A DNA stretch of 64,000 nucleotides from Hymenoscyphus infarciens (Eukaryota > Ascomycota > Leotiomycetes > Helotiales > Helotiaceae): contig LLCB01000018.1 in NCBI GenBank assembly GCA_001414345.1, positions 297,522-361,521 on the forward strand, in the 5' to 3' direction. The position numbers and the translations under genes are program-made. Below are positions 55,348-64,000 of the stretch, in pieces. Below the pieces are notes generated by a model that saw only the letters and a program-made list of their open reading frames with translations, did no database searches and was not told the origin of the DNA. Positions within the stretch are counted from its first letter, which is position 1. Each line of letters opens with the position of its first letter.

Positions 55348-56466
55348 TTACTTTTTGAACAACTTCATCTCTCTTGACTGCTCGTCCCATAAATAGACTG
55401 GACCGCTGCCGACATTGTAATTGTAATAGTTCTCGGTTCCGCCTTTTACCATTGCTTTTCGGAAGGTGATGTTGATTCTTCCTCCGTCCTCTGCGTTCTT
55501 TCCTGTTCTTTTGGGGATGGAATGGAGCCAGTTTGCTTGTGTTTTTCCTTTCATGAGGATCATGTCTCCGCTGGCAAGTGGCAGTTTTATTGGTTTCGTT
55601 TCTGGTGGCTTTGGCGCATTGTCGTTTGGTGGAATTGGTTTGTGTTTCATGAGAAAGTCTCTGCGAGCACCGAGGGAGAAGGAGGCAATGGCTGGGAGAT
55701 TGCCGAGGAATCGTTCGTCGTCACTGTGGTATGAGATGCTGTCTGAACCCGAAGCATAGTAGTTGACGAGACAAAAGTTGAAGGTACATCCCGTGGCTGC
55801 TTCAGTCGAGATTCGAAGGTCGTCTAGACATTTGGGAATGGGACGAGGTGGGTATTTGGTGTAGTTCTTATCGTTTAGCACCTTCTTTTTCGATTTTGCG
55901 TCCACAACTTCTCCGGACTCGTCGAATCTTGAGGTTTCATCTAGACCAAATACTGTTGTGTATCTACCAGTGGTTTAGAAGATGTCTTTGGTTTGCCTCC
56001 TAGGTGAGAAACATACCTCGGTGTTCTTATTCTTGTCTCTATTCCTCCCCTTTTGATATCATACTCTACTCTGTAGAAGGGCAATGTGGAACGAAGGAAT
56101 TGGAAAACTTGACGTTCAAGGTACTTTGGGATGTATGGTTCAAAGTAGAGGAGATCAAGATGGGTTTGGTCGTTGATTGCTCTTCCAATGGTCGAAGGGA
56201 GAGATTTCAGCTCTGACTCAATCGACTTTAGGAAATGTGAGATTGCAAAGGGGTATGTTTTATGATGAGAGAATCGTGCCTATTGAGTATTGAGTTGTTA
56301 GCTCCTTTAAGCTTGAATTCGACTCTACATCTAGACTTACTTCTTCTGTAGTCGAGGTATCTTCTTCATCTTGTAGGATCGATGTAGATGATTCGGTATC
56401 GTTGACTTTTGCCTTTTTGGCAGGTGGTTTGAAGAAAGCATCTATAGTTCTCTTTTTGTCAGACAT
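55348..56466 (-). CDS. AlkB-type Fe(II)/2-oxoglutarate DNA demethylase (ALKBH2/3-like)
   Basis: Three exons (56341-56466, 56017-56279, 55348-55963; introns 61 and 53 nt) give 334 residues. The iron ligands are visible: SYHSDDE (His about 209, Asp about 211) and NWLHSIPKR (His about 277), with the 2-oxoglutarate-binding arginines in GGRINITFRK (about 292 and 298). NFCLVNYYASGSDSI before the first ligand pair is typical of the ALKBH2/3 branch, which repairs 1-methyladenine and 3-methylcytosine. The N terminus KKRTIDAFFKPPAKKAK resembles a PCNA-binding PIP box followed by a nuclear localisation signal. An in-frame ATG 39 bases upstream would add 13 hydrophobic residues; I prefer the inner start. 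Its stop is only 28 bp from that of nus1. Confidence 0.9.
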
Positions 56467-56657
56467 CTCCAAGTTTTGATGTAGGAATTGAAGAATTAGA
56501 AACATCCAAAAAGCAATCTGATAGATACAGCCTTGTCGACGTCACCAATTAGGCCCGAGCGGCAAAACCCCATTATTTCAGCCTCGTCCACAAAAACCAA
56601 TTTGACTCCTCACCCAAAAACACCACAGAACCACAACCCTCAGATCATTATGAAGCC
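56467..56657. promoter_or_regulatory. Shared promoter of alkB-like gene and trm5
   Basis: A 191-bp gap separates the divergent start codons, the tightest bidirectional promoter in the window. Confidence 0.5.
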
Positions 56658-58478
56658 ATGGCGGTAAGTTCCCCCGTCCCTTCACCCTTCAGCCTCATCC
56701 TAACAAAATACGCAGGACAATAAACCCATGACCCACGACGAAACTTCCGATTTCATGTCTCTCCTCCGTCCCCCAATCGTCCGTTCGGCGACAGCAGCAC
56801 TCGATCGTGCGCTCTTTACCAAGACCTTTCCGATATCCGCGGTTAGAATAAGCAATATTAAGAATATCTCGAAGATTAAGACGGGATTGGAGCAGAGTAG
56901 GGAGATTTTGAAGTTGGAGAGATTGACGAATGTGCGGCCGGATCATAGTTCAAGTGCAAAATGCTTGTTGTTGAGACCGGAGGTTAAACCTGGTGGTATG
57001 CTACAATACTATATGGTTCTTGGAGGGGAGAAATGCTGATTTTTTGGTGGTAGATCCATCGACATGGAGTCCTTATTTACAGGAGGCGGTTAAGAGTGAG
57101 GATGTGGGTGTGGTGGAATATGATTTGAAGCTCGATTATGAGTACTGGACATATCGTACGTATGTGGAAATATTGGAAGAAATATCAAGGACAACTCTAA
57201 CTGTTCGTAGTTGATGTTATGACTTCTCTACTACCAGAGGATGCATTAGGAGAAGTCCCAGTGGGATTCGCCATAGTCGGTCATGTTGGTACTTGTTACC
57301 CCTCCTTATATCAAAACTCGTGATTAACTTAGAGCAGCCCACCTAAACCTCCGAGACGAATACCTCCCCTACAAACACATAATCGCCGAAGTCCTAATAG
57401 ACAAAAACCCCGGAATAAAAACCGTAATCAACAAAATCGACGATGTAGGAGAAAAATCCGAGTTCCGAACTTTCTCATACGAAGTCCTCGCCGGACCCGA
57501 TGACATGAAAGTCGAAATCTCAGAAGGGAACTGTCTTTTCCGATTTGATTATTCAAAAGTCTATTGGAATAGTCGTTTACAAACTGAACATAAGAGACTT
57601 GTGGATTCGTTTGAGAAGGGAGAGGTGGTTTGTGATGTTATGGCTGGGGTGGGACCTTTTGCTGTTCCTGCGGGGAAGAAGGAGGTTTTTGTTTGGGCGA
57701 ATGATTTGAATCCTGAGAGTTATGAGAGTATGAAGAATGCTGTTGTGAGGAATAAGGTATGTTTATTTTCTACTTTCACTATTTTGTTTCCTTTCACCCT
57801 TCTATGATGCTTTTATATCACGACGGTCGGCATAGCCACACGTTGGTATTGATGACAACCGCCTCTAGACAAGGCATTTTTATCTGACTTGAACTCATTC
57901 CATTCCCTTCTCAAAACTACAATACCTCATAAATACCAAGCTGATCACGACCACAGGTCTCCAACCACGTCTACCCCTTCTGCCAAGACGGCCACAAATT
58001 CATCCCCTTCGCAGCAGACAACCTCCTCTCCCTCCACACCACCGGGAAAAACACCATCACCCTTCCCCCAAAGCCCCCGAAATCCCGTTCTGCCCCCACC
58101 TCTTCCCTCCCACCCCCAACAACCCTTACCATCCCCCAAACAATAAACCACTTCGTCATGAACCTCCCCGCAATAGCAATAGATTTCCTAGGCTCCTTCA
58201 ATGGTCTCTACCACACCCACGAAAAACTCTTCGTCCCCTATACCCCAACAAAACTACCCATGATTCACGTGCATTGTTTTTCAACAAAGAGTGAGGATAA
58301 TGTTAAGGAGACGAAGGAAATTTGTGAGAGGATATCTGAAAGTTTGGGATGGGAGGTTAAACCGGGGGACGAGGAGCTTGTGGTCCATGAGGTGAGGGAT
58401 GTGGCGCCTAAGAAGAGGATGTTTTGTGCTAGTTTTAGATTGCCGGGGGAGGTGGCTTTTAGGGAGAGGAGAACGTGA
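56658..58478 (+). CDS. trm5: tRNA (guanine-37 N1)-methyltransferase Trm5
   Basis: Six exons (56658-56663, 56716-56995, 57054-57155, 57211-57288, 57338-57756, 57957-58478) join in frame to 468 residues. The first exon holds just MA. The fifth intron is 200 nt, long for this window. Landmarks of Trm5 are [24 protein letters not shown], the [11 protein letters not shown] segment, the S-adenosylmethionine loop [16 protein letters not shown] near residue 258, [17 protein letters not shown], and [14 protein letters not shown] (the catalytic NLP motif). The C terminus [18 protein letters not shown] is also typical. It methylates G37 next to the anticodon, preventing frameshifts, in nucleus, cytoplasm and mitochondria. 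An in-frame ATG at 56728 might start a mitochondrial or cytosolic alternative. Confidence 0.93.
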
Positions 58479-59393
58479 GATGCAGTCGGGTTTTAGATTT
58501 GAGATGGATAGATGAGATGGGACGGATGAGATCTCAATTTTTTGACATCTGTACCTAAATTCCTGCACTAAAATGAAAGAAAGTGCGACCATTGATTTTC
58601 CCTCAGCGAGTCGTTGGCGCTCTCTGCCTCGCAACGAGGAAAAGAGCGACCCTCGAAGAAAAAGGCAGAAAGGCAACGAGCTTCGCAAGACCTATGATGA
58701 AAAGTATTTAATCAAGGTCGAGGTCGATTGAATTCTAATTGATGATACCTATATTACCTTAGTTACATAGAGAGAGAGTCATGCGAGGAAATAAAGACAA
58801 AGGTGTAGTAACTCCTTTCGAGATATCATTTAGAATGGTGTATTTTTCTTGCCTAGGAAAATTTTTGTTCTTCGTGAGATTGTTGGGGAACGCACAGCAT
58901 ACTTGTAGCTAACCCACGAGTTGGTGTGGGCTTACTCGCAAACCAGGAGAGACGAGTTATCATAATGTGGCAAGTAGGCGAGGGGAGAGCGACACATCCT
59001 TTGAAGACTTGACTTCAAAATTCAGTCTGTATTCTCTCTTATCCTACAAACAAAGCATGGACTTATGCTTCTCATAAGTTATGAAAACTATGAAAGTCAT
59101 TAAAACCACAACTCATCAAGATGGGGTGAGATCTGAATTTATTTCTTAGCAAAGACTTGATCTAGGATTCAGCGAAATAGAAAATCCTTCATTCCACTCA
59201 TACAACCAAACAATATGACTTTCTCCTCCACCAAAACCTACAAAAATCATAAGACTCATATCCGAGTATCTGAGTATCTTGTCCCTCCCCATTAAAAAAA
59301 CTCCCAGCAACCACATATAAACTACTTAAAATAAACGCCCTCCAAACAAAGTATCGCTTACAAAAAGTGGTGAGGCAGCCGGGAGAAGAAATA
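58479..59393. other. Convergent intergenic region of trm5 and mif2
   Basis: This 915-bp gap lies between two converging stops. A GC-richer word cluster at 58605-58690 (CGAGTCGTTGGCG, CGCAACGAGG, GCAACGAGC) is unlike its flanks and may be a small inserted element. No gene is visible. Confidence 0.4.
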
Positions 59394-61623
59394 TCAACGC
59401 AACTGGCTCTCATCCCCATTCTCACTAACCTCGCATCCCTGCGCGAAGAAAATCCTAGCCGGGGCATCATAATCATTGTCAATGCTGTAGAAGTTTCCTA
59501 TCGTATCACATCAGCCTCAATCCCAATCCAATCTCGAAATACGGAGAGAGGGGGGGGGGGCATACCTCTCGGAACCTGCCACAAACCACCTTTACCAATT
59601 CGGAATTCAGTCTCATTAACAGTAACCTTCACCCGTCCATAAAAGACAAAAAACACCATCTGCATCTTCCTCGAATTCTTAGGTTTCTTCGCCGCTCCCG
59701 GTGGTAAATCAACCATACCCGATCCAAAGAAGGGAAGTGTATGTGTCTTCGCAAACTTGAAACTGCTATTTCCAACATCGCGCGTGATGATGGCAGCATT
59801 GGAAAGTGCAATTTCATCCTCCCGCTCCTCTGTCTCGGCACCAGTTGGGTCCGCGGGATCCCAATCCATGACACTTCCATAGATCTTGCCATTTTCGGTC
59901 TCCCAAGGCTCGGACAATTCTTCTTCCTCTTCCTCGATGGATGCATCGCGACGTTTCTTGGATTTATTTGCTTTTGGTCGTGATGCTGCTTTTGAATGTT
60001 TTATCGGTGCTACTTCGTCTGCACGAACGACTTCCTTGATTCGAGGTAACATGAATTTGCCCCAGTGATCTTCGTTCTCGTCTTCTGAGTATTCGATTCT
60101 TTCATTCTTCCAATAAGCAAGGGGCTTGATCGAATTTCGTCCTGAGCGTGTTTGTTTGAATCCTGCACCACCTTCATCTGGGTTTTCTCGTCGAAGAATC
60201 ACTAATCCTTGGTTGCTTCTTGGTAGAGGGGGGCCGCGTTTAACTTCTGGCGAACCCGCCTCGGGTATCGCAGCTAGTTTGGATTTCTTGGCTTTTGGAG
60301 CATTTTGAGCGGTTTTCGGGGCTCTTCCAGGGCCTTTCTTTGCTGGTTCAGGTCCAGATTCCTTCCTCTTTCCTGCCTTCTTCTGTGGTTCTGGTTCTGG
60401 TTCTGCGTCTTGCTCGGGCGACTCTGGTTCAGCTTCAGGTTCGGGTTCAACTACTTTCTTTGGTCGACTAGCTTTGCCTTTCTTCACTGGTTCCGGTGCT
60501 TGATCGAGTGAGCGTCGCGTTCTCTTGGCTGGTCTGGGAGCATCCTCCTCTTCTTCCTCTTCTTGGATTACTGGCGCCTCAGTCTTCTTCGGTCGTCCTC
60601 GGGCTTTCTTTACTGGCTGTTCAGGTTCAGACTCGGCCGCCTTGCGCTTTCCCTTTTTACTCGGTTTGGGTTCTAGCTCAGGCTCTTGTTCTTCCTCCTC
60701 AGAAACCGCTTTACGTTTGCCCTTTTTCGATGGTCGTACTTCTGGTTCGGGTTCGGGTTCCGACTCCTGTTCTTCCTCCACTTCTTGCTCCTCCTCGGCC
60801 TGGTCAGACTCTACCTCCGGTTCATCGTCCTGACCGACATCCACCATTTGCATGGAGTCTTCTGCGTCTAGGATTCTTGTATCTTCATCAAGTTCAGCTG
60901 TATATTCTTCGTCCCTACTTTCCTCAAAATCAACCGATTGTCTCAGTCCAGATGGCGCAAGTCGGGTTGCACTGGTAAGTCTTGCAGCGTCTGTATGTGG
61001 TAATGCGGATTGGGCCCTCTTATTCGTTGCGACCGAGCTCTCGCTAGAATCTTCTTCGTTCGTCGAGAAATCGAGTCTTCGTCGAACTGACGCGGATACT
61101 GATGCCGTTCTTAGTGGAGCGGTTGAACCTCGATTTGGTGAGAAGACCCCGCCACCAAAGGATGGGTTCTTGCGTGCAGGTGATTGCAGGAATGTCTTGA
61201 TGGGGGAATTTGAGCGGGGTGGTAGTCGAAAGCTTGCGCGTTGCTCAAGTACATCTTCAGGTTCTGGAATCGTGCCTTGTAAACATTAGCGCTTCACTGG
61301 AGAGACATAAGCAGTAAATACATACTCCCACCCATATCCATATCCTCCTCGCTCGAAAGTGTCCTGTTGGGATAGCCATTGGGGGTTTTGCCTTTGGTCG
61401 ACTTCATTGGAGAGGAAAACAATCCATCCATCGGTTCTAGTCCATTCTCATCGCGGATTCCTGTGTCTGGGAGAGTAAGTCCAGTCTTTCTGCAATGGCA
61501 TTAGCATATACCCCCTTTCGCAGCGTCCGTATAAACCCACCTTCCCCTTACTCCCAGATCAAAGAGGTACTGGTTTTCATTCTTCTTGCGCTTCGGTTGC
61601 GCGGCATGTGCACTTGGTGCCAT
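59394..61623 (-). CDS. mif2: Mif2/CENP-C inner kinetochore protein
   Basis: Four exons (61541-61623, 61326-61489, 59566-61275, 59394-59497; introns 51, 50 and 68 nt) give 686 residues. The N terminus QYLFDLGVRGRKTGLTLPDTG matches the Mif2 N-terminal region that contacts the Mis12 complex. A highly charged middle with KKGKRK clusters and an AT-hook-like RGRPKK (about 306-311) follows. The CENP-C motif is RSGRNSIKPLAYWKNERIEY at about 459-477, which binds the CENP-A nucleosome. The last 115 residues form the cupin dimer domain (KGGLWQVPRGNFYSIDNDY, ARIFFAQG). The final intron carries a G12 tract (C12 on the coding strand) next to its donor. An upstream in-frame ATG at 61734 is possible but less likely. 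Confidence 0.94.
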
Positions 61624-62159
61624 CGCGGTATCGTATTGATATGCGCCTGCGAAGCCGAGCGCGTTGTACACAAAACAGTGGGATTTTGGTATGGGAGTTC
61701 GATGTAATGGTAGAATGAAGGAAGTTGACCGCACCTACGTACACGATAGTACGCGTTGGTTCTGTGTCTCTTTGTTGTTGTGGTGGTGGTGGACGTGGGG
61801 TTGACTTTCCTTTGAGAGGTTCGCGCGTTCCCTCCTGGGAAACTTTGGCTGGCACGCTGGATGCATGCTACCTAGGTCGGGTAAGCGGGACCTTTTAGAA
61901 CTCCACGTGACCACCCCCCCTGTCTACCTACTTTTTGGAGTTTTCTACTGTGGTAGGTGTAACCTAAATCAATAATCGGTTTTCTTTTAGCTTATAGTCA
62001 GACTAAATACAGTTTCCAATTGATTCCAGAAGTCGATAACGAAGGTGCAGACTGAAATGAAAGACTTCCGAGGTCTTCTAAAATTCTAGGGGCGGATTGA
62101 CAGTTTTTGGGTGTGGGACCGTGGTCTGAAACCTGGCGCTGCTAAGCCCGCTAGGCCTA
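61624..62159. other. mif2 upstream region
   Basis: This should hold the mif2 promoter. It contains a TGTTGTTGTGG-type triplet run near 61772-61795 and a CTACCTAGGT word at 61868, related to the cluster near 42 kb. No gene is visible. Confidence 0.4.
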
Positions 62160-64000
62160 ATTAGTAAATCACGTGCTTACCCTACTAAAAAAAAAGTATA
62201 GATAACCTTAAATCGCGACGTAACTTTTAAGTATTAGGCATACTTTTAACCGCGGTCGCGGTCGTAAACCGTCTCTTTTTCGTCTCTAAATAGCTTTAAA
62301 TTAATTAATATACCTTCTATATTTACCTTTACGAATAGTAAGGTTATACGAGGCTAGGAATAGGCTAAATTATACTCTTAGAGTATCTAGTAAGTTTCTC
62401 TTTTACTCTATAATATTTACTCCTTCCTACTACTTCTAGGGCTCTTAGAAGCTTTCTAAAAGCTTTAAAGTACTTTAATAACATATACTAATTACTCTTT
62501 AATATATAGTATTCGATTATAAGCTTAGTATGTCTATTAGAATAGAAAGCGTTCTATAAATAGCCTCTCTACTATTAACGACCTAGATCTCGTTAAACAC
62601 TTATAGTATATACTCTAGATAGTCTTATAAGCTTTATATATTTAAGAAATATTCTAATATATATATATAGTTATATAATATTTTAAATTAATACTAATAG
62701 AACTTAGAAAGCTAATAGAACGACTAAATACTATTCTTACTACCGTAGCTACTACCTAATAGTCGATCCTATAAGTTAAAAGCCTCTTACTTTTAGAGGC
62801 TTTTACTTACTTTATTAGCTTATTATATATAATAATATATAATTAAAAGAGGACGTCTTATAGTATAGTTATAATTATAAGTAAGCTTTCTTAGAAGTAT
62901 ATTTAGTAAAGCGTAAGTTCCTTAGTAATATAAGTAAAGCCTCTTAATTTAAGAGCCTTTTTACTAATCCTTTATAACCTACTACGCCTAATACTCCTAA
63001 TCGCCTTATAGAAGATTATTATAATATAATACTCTTACTTCTTTAAGATTAATTTAGCTCTAACTTTCGAATTAAGATATTATTAAATATAGAGAAACGA
63101 TCTAATACTCTTTTTACTACCTAGGATAATAGTCTTATTTAAGATCTAGATATATAATAAAGATCTAGAGAGTATAAAGAGAGGGATATATATAATAGAG
63201 AGGTAGTACTTTAACACTTTTAATACTAGCGCTTTACAACGATACCTCGAATATACTTAATAGTCTCTTAATCTTAGAGGCTTTTTACTCTTATATATAT
63301 TATATAAGTAATATAAAAAGTAATCTAATTTAATACTAATTAAAGAGCTAATCTTTTATTAAATAGATAATACTAATACTAGATACTCTAGATAACTAAA
63401 TAGAATATTCTCTTTTAATTTAAGAGACTTTTAAGGTTATTTAATAGATAATATTAATACTTAATACTCTAAATAACTAAATAAATCTATATAATATATA
63501 TTAAAGTATCTAGTCTTAGTATTATCTATTAAATAAGCTTAAAAGTCTCTTAAATTAAGAGAGAATCTCCTATTTAGTTATATCTCTACTAGCTAGTATA
63601 CTTTTATATATCTTATATAGATATATTTAGTTATTTAAAGTATTAAATATTAGTATTATCTACTAAATAAGCTTAAAAGACTCTAAAATTAAGAGAGAAT
63701 CTCCTATTTAGTTATATATCTATTAGCTAGTATACTTTTATATATCTTATATAGATATATTTAGTTATCTAAAGTATTAAATATTAATATTATCTACTAA
63801 ATAAGCTTAAAAGACTCTTAAATTAAGAGAGAATCTTCTATTTAGTTATATCTCTACTAGCTAGTATACTTTAATATATATTATATAGATATATTTAGTT
63901 ATCTAGAGTATTAAGTATTAGTATTATCTACTAAATAAGCTTAAAAGACTCTTAAATTAAGAGAGAATCTCCTATTAAGTTATATCTCTACTAGCTAGTA
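62160..64000. repeat. AT-rich RIP-like block with nested palindromes
   Basis: From 62160 to the right edge the sequence is extremely AT-rich with no open frames. Palindromes built on a CTCTTAA...TTAAGAG core recur: near 62778-62804 (AAAGCCTCT...AGAGGCTTT), 62936-62960, 63260-63285, 63410-63433, and in every unit of the tandem array at the end. The composition fits heavily RIP-mutated repeats, such as a heterochromatic island, centromere flank or subtelomere. Confidence 0.7.
63480..64000. repeat. 134-bp tandem array reaching the window edge
   Basis: The word AAATAAGCTT recurs at 63531, 63665, 63799 and 63933, exactly 134 bp apart each time. Each unit contains the palindrome CTCTTAA-A-TTAAGAG (one copy has a base change), then TATCTCTACTAGCTAGTATAC and a TATATAGATATATTTAG run. 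Units differ at only a few positions. The array continues beyond the window, so copy number is unknown. Confidence 0.9.

Noticed and set aside
63480..64000. CRISPR array or telomere at the right edge
   Set aside because: The repeats are direct 134-bp units without spacers, and no TTAGGG-type repeat is present.

Overview
This is nuclear DNA of a filamentous ascomycete (Pezizomycotina). Short introns of about 45-76 nt with CTAAC/CTGAC-like branch sites interrupt most genes, and the proteins are typically fungal (Rim15-type kinase, Pho-4-type phosphate symporter, Mif2, Mpo1-like). Gene-rich DNA alternates with very AT-rich, ORF-free blocks that look mutated by repeat-induced point mutation (RIP). 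A Leotiomycetes-like genome is my guess from this compartment structure; I cannot prove it without a search.

Layout. 1-5 kb: the edge-cut 3'-less copy of a fungal 'PREIR' (2EXR/F-box-like) protein, a doubtful small gene, and a two-exon trypsin-fold protein. 5-6.3 kb: AT-rich filler. 6.3-16 kb: a sodium/phosphate symporter (PHO-4/Pho89) and the giant PAS-kinase-receiver protein Rim15, both minus. 16-20 kb: a 4.4-kb gene-free, microsatellite-rich stretch. 20-32 kb: a second PREIR protein, a small orphan gene, decayed coding fragments, a four-helix membrane protein and a cysteine-rich secreted-protein candidate lacking an ATG at the expected place. 32-39 kb: an 800-residue fungal orphan, a 179-residue orphan and a broken Zn2Cys6 transcription factor. 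39-43 kb: a cysteine-rich orphan followed by an unusual run of short introns. 43-61.7 kb: a compact housekeeping block of mpo1-like, rpb7, RanGAP (rna1), cox17, sec10, nus1, an AlkB-type demethylase, trm5 and mif2 (CENP-C), mostly in divergent and convergent pairs. 62.2-64 kb: AT-rich DNA ending in a 134-bp tandem array.

The housekeeping genes do not form one pathway. They share compact bidirectional promoters (190-970 bp) and in one case a 28-bp convergent gap. Rim15 and the phosphate symporter both belong to nutrient response (Rim15 is restrained by phosphate signalling in yeast), so their adjacency is suggestive but may be chance. I found no tRNA, rRNA, CRISPR or intact transposase. The most interesting items are the cysteine-rich gene with a GC-AG intron and a missing start, the spliced multi-intron unit near 41 kb, the zinc-cluster pseudogene, and the 134-bp array with nested palindromes beside the CENP-C gene.
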